The notes beneath the pieces were generated by a model, which saw only the letters and a list, made by a program, of their open reading frames with translations, had not been told where the DNA came from and did not search any database. Of a stretch of 64,000 bases of DNA, positions 1-7,647 are shown in pieces; the stretch's first letter is position 1; each line of letters opens with the position of its first letter. Source of the stretch: Nostoc parmelioides FACHB-3921. Its GTDB lineage: Bacteria > Cyanobacteriota > Cyanobacteriia > Cyanobacteriales > Nostocaceae. The translations under genes and the position numbers were made by a program. The DNA lies in assembly GCF_014696625.1 (NCBI RefSeq), contig NZ_JACJQL010000001.1, forward strand, positions 248,001-312,000, read 5' to 3'.

Positions 1-460
1 AATTAAGGGGGTTATTTAAATCATTTCTAATTGTCGATGCCAGATAACTATAAGATGTATTAATTCTTTTTTGTGTTTGTCTATTAATTATTTCTTGTTT
101 CTCTAATCTAGCTGTTATTGCTCCTAGTAATTCTGCTCTTGTAAATGGCTTTATTAGGTAATCATCCGCACCTAATTCTATACCTTGACGAATATCATTC
201 TGAGAAGCTTTAGCTGTAAGAAATATAAAAGGAATCGCTTCAGTTTCTGGATTTTCCCGTGACCAAGTAACAACTTCGTATCCATCCATTTTAGGCATGG
301 CAATATCACAGATAACCAAATCGGGAATTTCTTTTTGGAGAATTGTAATCCCGACTTGTCCGTTTTCTGCGTCTATAACGTAGAAATTTTCCGCAGTTAG
401 CATTTCTACAATAATGCTACGAATATCTTCTTGGTCTTCAATTACTAAAACTTTTGTCAT
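1..460 (-). CDS. Response regulator receiver protein (3' part outside window)
   Basis: The frame is open from an ATG at 458-460 leftward through the window edge, so 153 codons are visible and the C-terminus is missing. The first 120 residues form a CheY-like receiver: acidic pocket IEDQED near residue 8, phospho-acceptor Asp52 in CDIAMPKMDG, a Thr in FLTAKA and the conserved Lys in DYLIKPF. A basic linker follows, then RNDLNPLN. That resembles the H-box surroundings of hybrid kinases but lacks the histidine, so I cannot say whether a kinase or another output domain follows. It is divergent from the large kinase at 1028, which suggests a shared intergenic control region. Confidence 0.85.
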   Translation of the reverse strand, partial: MTKVLVIEDQEDIRSIIVEMLTAENFYVIDAENGQVGITILQKEIPDLVICDIAMPKMDGYEVVTWSRENPETEAIPFIFLTAKASQNDIRQGIELGADDYLIKPFTRAELLGAITARLEKQEIINRQTQKRINTSYSYLASTIRNDLNNPLN

Positions 461-1027
461 TATCGGAGATATATTTAGTATTTTATTATGTTAAACACTA
501 CGTGAAATTTAATTATTTCTTGACAAATGTGATTTTTTTAAAAATCAGTAAATGATTATTATATTTTAGATAAATTAGCTCCTGTGTCCATAAAATTACA
601 TACAAAAATATTTAAATTAAAAACTTCAAACTAGAAGCATATTTAAGAGATTTTTGCGCCTGAATCGAGCATAATAATCTGCTTGAATGCAGGAAATTAA
701 TTTGGGTAGTTAGAAATCAATAAAAAACCCTTGTTTATAGGTGTTTATTTTTTGAAGCAATAAAGCCGGATACTGCACCAAATTTTACTTGATTTTTCAA
801 TGTATGTTAAAGTTTTGTTGATAATATTTACATTTTGACCCAGAAGTGCAAAATTAGTTTACAACTGGAGAGAGGCTTTTGTAACTATTAATATTGTTAG
901 GGATTTTACTGGCTCTGTTTTTACTAATCTATTTTAGATATAGCTCGACTTAAGAATAACTTTTGATTCAGCAAATAGAGAATTGCAATTTTTTCATGCA
1001 AGACGATCGCCTTTTTGTATATAGCTT
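461..1027. other. Divergent intergenic region, 567 bp
   Basis: AT-rich spacer between two divergent signalling genes. I see no open frame of note, no RNA gene and none of the repeat families found elsewhere in the window. It presumably holds both promoters, but no promoter motif is clear enough to call. Confidence 0.6.
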
Positions 1028-4000
1028 ATGAATCAACGCTCCCCTCTAACCATCTTGCTGATTGATGATTGCGCCGAAGATCGGGAGATATATCGTTTGT
1101 TTTTGCAGCAGGATAGATTACATACCTACGAGATTTTTCAATTTGAGACAGCACAAGAGGCAATGACATGGTGTGAGCAACAAACACCGGATGTGATTTT
1201 GTTGGATTATTTACTGCCCGATCACGATGGATTAGAGTTTTTGCAAGAACTAAGGGAACACCTGAATAATAGCCAATCTGCTGTGATCATGCTCACAGGA
1301 CAAGGGGACGCAAGTGTCGCTGTCTGTGCCATGAAAAATGGCGCTCAAGATTATTTGATGAAAAATTCTCTGACACCGGAAACATTACAAAGTACGATTC
1401 ATTATGCTGTAGAACGGATGCTGCTGACAAGACAGTTAGAACAAAGTCGGCAACAGCAACAACTAATGGTGGCGATCGCTTTAAGAATTAGGCAATCCCT
1501 GAAGCTAGAAGATATTTTGAGTGTCACGGTCGCGGAAGTGCGTCAGTTCTTGCAAGCAGACCGGGTACTAATTTATCAATTTCAACCTGATATGAGTGGA
1601 ATTGTAGTCGCAGAGTCGGTACTTCCCGGTTGGATAGCCACGAAAGGAGCGCAAATCGAAGATACGTGCTTTCAAGATAGTGTAGGACATAACCATCAAG
1701 TAAAAAAAAGAGCGATCAATGATGTTTATCAGGCAGGCTTAACGAACTGTTATTTAGAACTATTGGAGCAGTTTCGAGTTAAAGCCACTCTGATAGTACC
1801 CATTATGGTGACAAATGAATCATGGGGATTATTAATTGCTCACCAATGCGCTGCACCCCATCAATGGCAGTCATTTGAACTGGACTTATTAGAGCAGCTG
1901 GCGGTACAGATAGCGATCGCAATTCAGCAAGCCAGTGCCTATGAGCAAATACAGACAGAACTACAAGAACGAAAACGAGTAGAAGCAACTCTGCGCGAGA
2001 GCGAACAACGTTTTCGCCAGATGGCCGATACGGCTCCCGTACTGATTTGGATGTCGGGACTTGATAAACTTTGCTACTACTTTAATAAAACTTGGTTAGA
2101 TTTTACTGGCAAAACCCTAGAACAAGAAGTCGGTGATGGTTGGATTCAAGGAGTACATCCCGATGACTTAAAAGATTGCTTAGACACTTATGTCAATGCC
2201 TTTGATGCCCACCAAACTTTTCAAATGGAATATCGGCTCAAACGCTTTGACGGCGAATATTGTTGGATTTTGGATACAGGCACTCCCCGTTTCACCAATG
2301 AAGGAGAGTTTCTTGGTTATATCGGCTCCTGTGTAGATATTAGCGAACGGAAGCAAGCAGAAGCTGCTTTGCAGCAGAACGAAGAGCGATTAATTATGGC
2401 TCTAGACGCAGCGTGTATGGGTAACTGGGAATGGAATATTCAAACAGGTGAAATTCACTGGTCGGAGAATTTAGAAAAACTATTTGGTATGGTTCCTGGG
2501 AGTTTCAATGGTCATTTTGAAACGATTGTGTCGATGATACACCCAGATGATCGGCAGAGGGTTTTACAATCCATTAATTGTGCTGTCTATAACAGAGAAG
2601 ATTACAACATCGAATTTCGGTTTATTAAACTCGATGGCACGCCACGTTGGGCGCTCAGTAGAGGTAAAGTGTTCTACGACCAAAACGGTAACCCCCTGCG
2701 AATGGGTGGTATAGATTTTGATATCACGGAACGCAAACAGTCGGAGTCTGCCCTGCAAGAGAGTGAAGCACGGTTTCAGGCTTTTATGAATAACAGCCCT
2801 TCAGCTTCCTGGATTACCGATGACCACGGCCGAATGCTTTATCTAAGTCAGACTTATATACGTACTTTTCAACTGCCATTTGACAAAGTAGAGGATGTCG
2901 TGGGCAAAACAGTTTTTGAGCTTTATGTCCCAGAAATAGCCCAGCAGTTTTTAGATAATATTCAGCAGGTGGCACAGACGCAACAAATCCTCGAAATCAT
3001 CGAAAAGGCTCCTAGACCAGATGGTACTTTGGGGGATTTTTTAGTCTATAAATTCCCTTTACCTGGAGCTACAGGGGAATTACTGATTGGTGGTGTAGCA
3101 GTTGACATTAGTGATAAAATCCGCGCAGAGCAGGCATTACAACAACTTAATCAAGAACTTGAAGCGAGGGTGGCAGAACGCACTGCCGCTTTAAGGGAAA
3201 GTGAAGAACGCTGGCATTTAGCGCTAAGAGGCAGCAATGATGGAATTTGGGACAGAAACATCATCACTAATGAAGTGTTCTTCTCAATGCGTTGGGAAGA
3301 AATGTTGGGCTTTAGCAGTCAGGAACTGAGCCGAAATCGAGAATTATGGTTAAACCGGATTCATCCTGATGATCATGATCGCATTATGAAGGCGATCGCC
3401 GACCATTTAGCCCAAAAGACACCCTTTTTCCAAGAAGAATATCGGTTACAGCGCAAAGATGGCTCCTATATATGGATATTAGATCGGGGTCAGGCTTTAT
3501 GGGATGAATCAGGCAATGCTATTCGCATGAGCGGCTCGGCAACAGATATTACTAAACGCAAGGAAACAGAGGCTCAGTTATTAACCATTTCTGAATTGCA
3601 ACAAGCGATTCTTTCAAGCATCGATTATGCAGTCATTTCTACCAATTCCGAGGGCATAATTCAAACTTTTAACCTTGCTGCTCAAAAGATGTTGGGTTAC
3701 ACAGCCGATGAGGTGATTGGTAAGTTAACACCAAACATTTTTCATGAGCCAGAGGAACTCAGACAACGGATGAATGAACTCAAACAAGAGGTGGATAGAG
3801 AAGTTACCCCTGAGGATTTCCTGGTCAAAACCCAGCAAAATAATGATGAATTAGAATGGACTTTTATTCGTAAAGATGGTTCGCGTTTCCCTGTTGCTCT
3901 CTCGGTTAAACCCATGTTTAATCAAGAAGGAAAGCCTATTGGTGGTGTGGGAATTGCCAAAAATATTACTCAACAAAAACAGATAGAAGCTCAACTTCGC

Positions 4001-6172
4001 AAAAATACCTCTACTCTTGCTGCGGCACAACGGATAGCTCATCTGGGGAGTTGGGAACTAGACTTGTCAACGCAAAACTTAATCTGGTCACAAGAGGTTT
4101 TTCGCATATTTGGCCGCCCTCCTGAGTCCGGGACACCAAGTTACGACGAAATGCTTGGTTGTATTCATCCGGATGATCGCAACTACCATGATGTTGTCTT
4201 ACATCAAGCTATTACACAAAGACAAGCTTATGAACTAGAGTATCGTTTTTATCGCGCTGACGGCAGTTTGGGTTATTTACTATCACGAGGCGAAGTCATA
4301 TTAAACACTCACGGGCAACCATACCAGTTAATCAGCACCATCTTAGACATTACTGAGCGTAAACAAACAGAAGAAAAACTACGTAACCTTTCAGATCGAT
4401 TGACCTTGGCAGTCAGCTCAGCCAATCTCGGTATTTGGGACTGGGATATGATACAGGAAGCGGAATGGGATAACCGAATGTATGAACTATATGATTTGCA
4501 ACGGTTTGAGAATAAGGTAAAGTCCCAAGATTGGATAGATAGGCTCCATCCAGATGATCGAGATGAAGCAATGATGGCCTTTGAAGATGCCATCAAGGGA
4601 GTCAGAGAATTTGATACAGAATTTCGGATTGTTCTGGGAAATGGCAGTATCCGCTTTATCAAAGCCTCCGCTTTAGTTCAACGCAATGAGTGGGGTGAAC
4701 CACTACGCATGGTTGGGATTAACTATGATATTACCGAGCGCAAACAAGTAGAAGCCGCCTTACGGGAAAGTGAAAAGCGCTACGCTACATTGACAGAAGC
4801 TGCTCCCGTTGCTATCTTTCGGCTTGATGCTGCTAGTAATTGTATTTACGTCAACGAACGTTGGAGTTTAATGACCGGTAGACCAACACAAGCAGCATTG
4901 CAGAAAGGATGGTTAGAAAATATCCATGAAGAAGATCGCTATCACCTGGTGGTAGATTGTTCTGGCCCCTGCGGAAAACAATGTAGTTCATTTGAAACTT
5001 GTCGGCGAGAGGTAAGATACATACGTCCAGACGGCAGCATCACCTGGTTCTACATCCAGATAGTACCGGAAACCGACCTGAATGGAAATATCCTTGGTTA
5101 TATAGGTAGCTTGACAGATATTACCGCCCGCAAAAAAATCGAGTCGGAAGTTATTCACCATCGTGATTTGCGAGAAGCAATTTTTAATGAATCAGCCGAT
5201 GCCCTTTTTCTAGTAGACATAGACACGCAATTGATTTTTGATTGTAATGCCCGTGCGGTTGATTTGTTTGAAGTGGACAATAAGGAAGAATTACTCAATA
5301 TTCAAGGTAATACACTACAACGTTACCAATTTACTCCCGAACAATTGGATGAAATTACCCAGGAACTGAATCAAAAATCTTGGTGGAGTCGAGAAATTGA
5401 ATATGCCACCCGCAAAGGTAATTTCTTCTGGGGTAATTTAGCCGCTAAACAAATTACCGTAGCAGGCAAGGGGATTAATTTAGTACGATTGTCTGATATT
5501 AGCGAACAGCAAGCCGCACTTCGTGAACGCAAACAAGCGGTAGAACAAATACAGCGATCGCTAGATGAAAAAGAAACCTTACTCAAAGAAATTCATCATC
5601 GGGTAAAAAACAACCTGCAAATAATCTCTAGTTTGCTCAGAATGCAATCTAGACGTTCTTTTGATGAAAAAACTTTGTTGCTATTTACAGAATCTCAAAA
5701 TCGTGTACAGTCGATGGCTTTGATTCACGAGCAACTTTATCAGTCAGCAGATCTTAATCAAATCAATTTTAGCGACTACATCAAAAATTTGACAGATAGC
5801 TTATTTCGTTGCTACGGTGTCAGTCACAAAAATATAAGAATTAATATAGAAACAAATAGCATTAAATTGGATCTAGATAATGCTATTCCCTGCGGATTAA
5901 TCATTAATGAGTTAGTGTCTAATTGTTTGAAATACGCATTTCCTGAACAAAATCAAGGCAATAATATTACAATTTCCCTGGAAGCAGTTTCAGGCAATCA
6001 ATTAACTCTCTTAGTTAAAGATAACGGTATTGGCATTCCCGAAACATTAGATTGGGAAAATGCCAACTCTTTAGGCTTAAGAATTGTAAAAAACTTAGTC
6101 AGACAACTCAAAGGCACGATTCTTTTAGATCGCGATCGCGGTACTGCTTTCTCCATTAGCTTTCCTCAATAA
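1028..6172 (+). CDS. Receiver-GAF-(PAS)9 sensor histidine kinase, HisKA_2 type, DXCF cyanobacteriochrome GAF
   Basis: A 1714-residue sensor kinase with ATG start. Domain order: receiver (about 8-125, phospho-acceptor Asp60 in VILLDYLLP); GAF (about 147-305); nine PAS/PAC units (about 330-1500), each ending in a DITERK-like segment; HisKA_2 dimerisation domain with H-box EIHHRVKNNLQ; HATPase ending at the C-terminus. The GAF has Asp212-Thr-Cys-Phe215, a DXCF motif, and a second cysteine at Cys241-Tyr where cyanobacteriochromes attach bilin. This predicts a two-cysteine, blue/green-type photosensor, but it has not been tested. No membrane segment is visible, so it is probably cytoplasmic. HisKA_2 kinases phosphorylate separate receivers, and the adjacent divergent response regulator is a candidate partner. 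The stop codon overlaps the start of a miniature element. Confidence 0.93.
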   Translation: MNQRSPLTILLIDDCAEDREIYRLFLQQDRLHTYEIFQFETAQEAMTWCEQQTPDVILLDYLLPDHDGLEFLQELREHLNNSQSAVIMLTGQGDASVAVCAMKNGAQDYLMKNSLTPETLQSTIHYAVERMLLTRQLEQSRQQQQLMVAIALRIRQSLKLEDILSVTVAEVRQFLQADRVLIYQFQPDMSGIVVAESVLPGWIATKGAQIEDTCFQDSVGHNHQVKKRAINDVYQAGLTNCYLELLEQFRVKATLIVPIMVTNESWGLLIAHQCAAPHQWQSFELDLLEQLAVQIAIAIQQASAYEQIQTELQERKRVEATLRESEQRFRQMADTAPVLIWMSGLDKLCYYFNKTWLDFTGKTLEQEVGDGWIQGVHPDDLKDCLDTYVNAFDAHQTFQMEYRLKRFDGEYCWILDTGTPRFTNEGEFLGYIGSCVDISERKQAEAALQQNEERLIMALDAACMGNWEWNIQTGEIHWSENLEKLFGMVPGSFNGHFETIVSMIHPDDRQRVLQSINCAVYNREDYNIEFRFIKLDGTPRWALSRGKVFYDQNGNPLRMGGIDFDITERKQSESALQESEARFQAFMNNSPSASWITDDHGRMLYLSQTYIRTFQLPFDKVEDVVGKTVFELYVPEIAQQFLDNIQQVAQTQQILEIIEKAPRPDGTLGDFLVYKFPLPGATGELLIGGVAVDISDKIRAEQALQQLNQELEARVAERTAALRESEERWHLALRGSNDGIWDRNIITNEVFFSMRWEEMLGFSSQELSRNRELWLNRIHPDDHDRIMKAIADHLAQKTPFFQEEYRLQRKDGSYIWILDRGQALWDESGNAIRMSGSATDITKRKETEAQLLTISELQQAILSSIDYAVISTNSEGIIQTFNLAAQKMLGYTADEVIGKLTPNIFHEPEELRQRMNELKQEVDREVTPEDFLVKTQQNNDELEWTFIRKDGSRFPVALSVKPMFNQEGKPIGGVGIAKNITQQKQIEAQLRKNTSTLAAAQRIAHLGSWELDLSTQNLIWSQEVFRIFGRPPESGTPSYDEMLGCIHPDDRNYHDVVLHQAITQRQAYELEYRFYRADGSLGYLLSRGEVILNTHGQPYQLISTILDITERKQTEEKLRNLSDRLTLAVSSANLGIWDWDMIQEAEWDNRMYELYDLQRFENKVKSQDWIDRLHPDDRDEAMMAFEDAIKGVREFDTEFRIVLGNGSIRFIKASALVQRNEWGEPLRMVGINYDITERKQVEAALRESEKRYATLTEAAPVAIFRLDAASNCIYVNERWSLMTGRPTQAALQKGWLENIHEEDRYHLVVDCSGPCGKQCSSFETCRREVRYIRPDGSITWFYIQIVPETDLNGNILGYIGSLTDITARKKIESEVIHHRDLREAIFNESADALFLVDIDTQLIFDCNARAVDLFEVDNKEELLNIQGNTLQRYQFTPEQLDEITQELNQKSWWSREIEYATRKGNFFWGNLAAKQITVAGKGINLVRLSDISEQQAALRERKQAVEQIQRSLDEKETLLKEIHHRVKNNLQIISSLLRMQSRRSFDEKTLLLFTESQNRVQSMALIHEQLYQSADLNQINFSDYIKNLTDSLFRCYGVSHKNIRINIETNSIKLDLDNAIPCGLIINELVSNCLKYAFPEQNQGNNITISLEAVSGNQLTLLVKDNGIGIPETLDWENANSLGLRIVKNLVRQLKGTILLDRDRGTAFSISFPQ

Positions 6173-6322
6173 GGTGATACGCACCTAAATCAAATATCCT
6201 TGCTTCAGGGCTGTCCATAGTCAAGAGTCCAGAGTCAAAGGCTAGCTTGGACTGTGGACTTTGGACTTTGGACTTTTGACAACCTGAGTGCGAAATATAC
6301 AATTTAAATGCGTAACAGCTTA
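6171..6322. mobile_element. Miniature inverted-repeat element, STRR-cargo family, copy 1
   Basis: Imperfect terminal inverted repeats: AAGGTGATACGCACCTAAAT at the left and, reversed, AAGCTGTTACGCATTTAAAT at the right. The core is made of heptamers of the GGACTTT/GTCCAGA type that themselves form an inverted repeat. The left end overlaps the last two bases of the kinase stop codon. The termini resemble the elements at 15590, 27365, 29830 and 59215. A further half-site (AAGGGACTTCCAGA) near 6424 belongs to another family seen at 60175. Confidence 0.6.
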
Positions 6323-6539
6323 ATTACCAAGGCACCAAAGACTGAATTAAACTAGAATGAGGTGTGATTTTTCACAAAATATTTTCTAGGTAGTAGAGCG
6401 CGCCCCAAAAAACCAGATGGTTAAGGGACTTCCAGATCAAAAAATAATGAGAAATGTCAAAATAAGCCTGTATTGTTGCCGTAATAGTCCATATTAATCA
6501 GGTAGTGTATCTTATTGTTTGGTGCTATATACTGCCGAC

Positions 6540-7256
6540 ATGAACAAATCACTGCCAACGCATTTTCAAGAAAGCATTTATCAAGAACTACTACCTAGTT
6601 TACAAATTGAAAGTGTCAATCCGCGTAACCTGATTCAGGTTAATTATGTTCCACAACCTTGGCTGCTGCTAGGCAAAGGAAATTACGCAGCAGTGGTCTA
6701 TCACCCTAATTACCCCGAATTTGTAGTCAAGATTTATGCTCCAAAACGGCCAGGCTATGAAGAGGAAGTAGAAGTTTATCATCGTTTAGGTTCTCATCCG
6801 GCATTTTCTGAGTGCTTGTATGCCCAAGATGGTTTTTTAGTCTTGAAACGTCTTTACGGAACAACACTCTACGATTGTATGCACTTGGGTTTACCGATTC
6901 CCAAACAAGTAATTAGGGATATTGATGATGCTCTTGAATATGCTCAAAGTCGTGGACTTTATCCTCATGATGTCCACGGTCGTAATGTCATAATGCACGA
7001 AGGTAGAGGATTAGTCGTAGACATTTCCGATTTCCTGCATCAAGAACCTTGTTCAAAATGGAAAAATCTCAAAAAGGCTTATTACTGGTTATATCTGCCC
7101 GTATTGCGCCCACTTCGACTGCGCGTCCCATACTCTGCTTTAGATTGGATTCGCAAATGTTACCGTTTAGGAACTTCATGCAAACAGTTATGTAGTCAAC
7201 TAGCCTCGAAATTAAACTGTTTCAAATATTTCAGACGATCTAGGAAAAGTTTTTAG
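6540..7256 (+). CDS. Small Ser/Thr kinase-like protein (RIO/APH-like fold)
   Basis: I chose the ATG at 6540 over an upstream in-frame TTG at 6519; it gives 238 residues beginning MNKSLPTHF. A glycine-rich segment (LLGKGNYAAVVY) is followed by a lysine strand (FVVKIY). The catalytic-loop-like motif is HDVHGRNV, with a DISDF segment in the place of DFG. These are the landmarks of minimal aminoglycoside-phosphotransferase, RIO or Bud32-like kinases, and the length is short for a full Hanks-type kinase. The substrate is unknown. The C-terminal 60 residues are basic and Arg/Tyr/Leu rich. It stands alone between a repeat-rich gap upstream and the convergent chemotaxis operon downstream. Confidence 0.7.
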   Translation: MNKSLPTHFQESIYQELLPSLQIESVNPRNLIQVNYVPQPWLLLGKGNYAAVVYHPNYPEFVVKIYAPKRPGYEEEVEVYHRLGSHPAFSECLYAQDGFLVLKRLYGTTLYDCMHLGLPIPKQVIRDIDDALEYAQSRGLYPHDVHGRNVIMHEGRGLVVDISDFLHQEPCSKWKNLKKAYYWLYLPVLRPLRLRVPYSALDWIRKCYRLGTSCKQLCSQLASKLNCFKYFRRSRKSF

Positions 7257-7458
7257 ATTGAAAATTTTCTTCTGCACTGGGAGCTAAAACTGAAAATATC
7301 AGCATTGATTAAACAGCGATCGCTCAAGGGGCGGTTGGTTTAATATTGAGAGAATCAGCAACGAGTATGCCAGTTATCCCTACTTGTGAGGCGATCGCTG
7401 TTCCGACTACCTGTGCAAAAATAATCACAATAGAGTTAAGCTGATGCTTGTCTTGTAA

Positions 7459-7647
7459 CTAAATTCCAGATTGTACACGCCACAAACTAGTATAAATTCC
7501 ATCTTGGGCGATTAAATTTTCGTGTGTACCTTGCTCGACAATTTGACCATGCTCCATGACATATATGCAATGACTGTGACGAATGGTAGAAAGACGGTGA
7601 GCGATCGCAATGGTAGTCCGATTTACGGTAATCTTTTCTAAAGAACG
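7459..7647 (-). pseudogene. C-terminal remnant of an ABC exporter ATPase
   Basis: Reading the minus strand gives about 62 residues that are clearly the end of an exporter-type nucleotide-binding domain: LEKITVNRTTIAIAHRLSTI (the H-loop histidine region), then YVMEHGQIVEQGTHENLI and a TAG at 7459-7461. There is no start codon and no Walker motif, because everything upstream has been replaced by the CheA gene. The fragment lies in the same frame as CheA and begins directly after its TAG. A further in-frame open stretch of about 44 codons runs from the remnant stop to 7324 and contains a hydrophobic segment. It looks like the scar of a deletion or rearrangement. Such NBDs belong to HlyB/C39-type peptide exporters. 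Confidence 0.8.
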
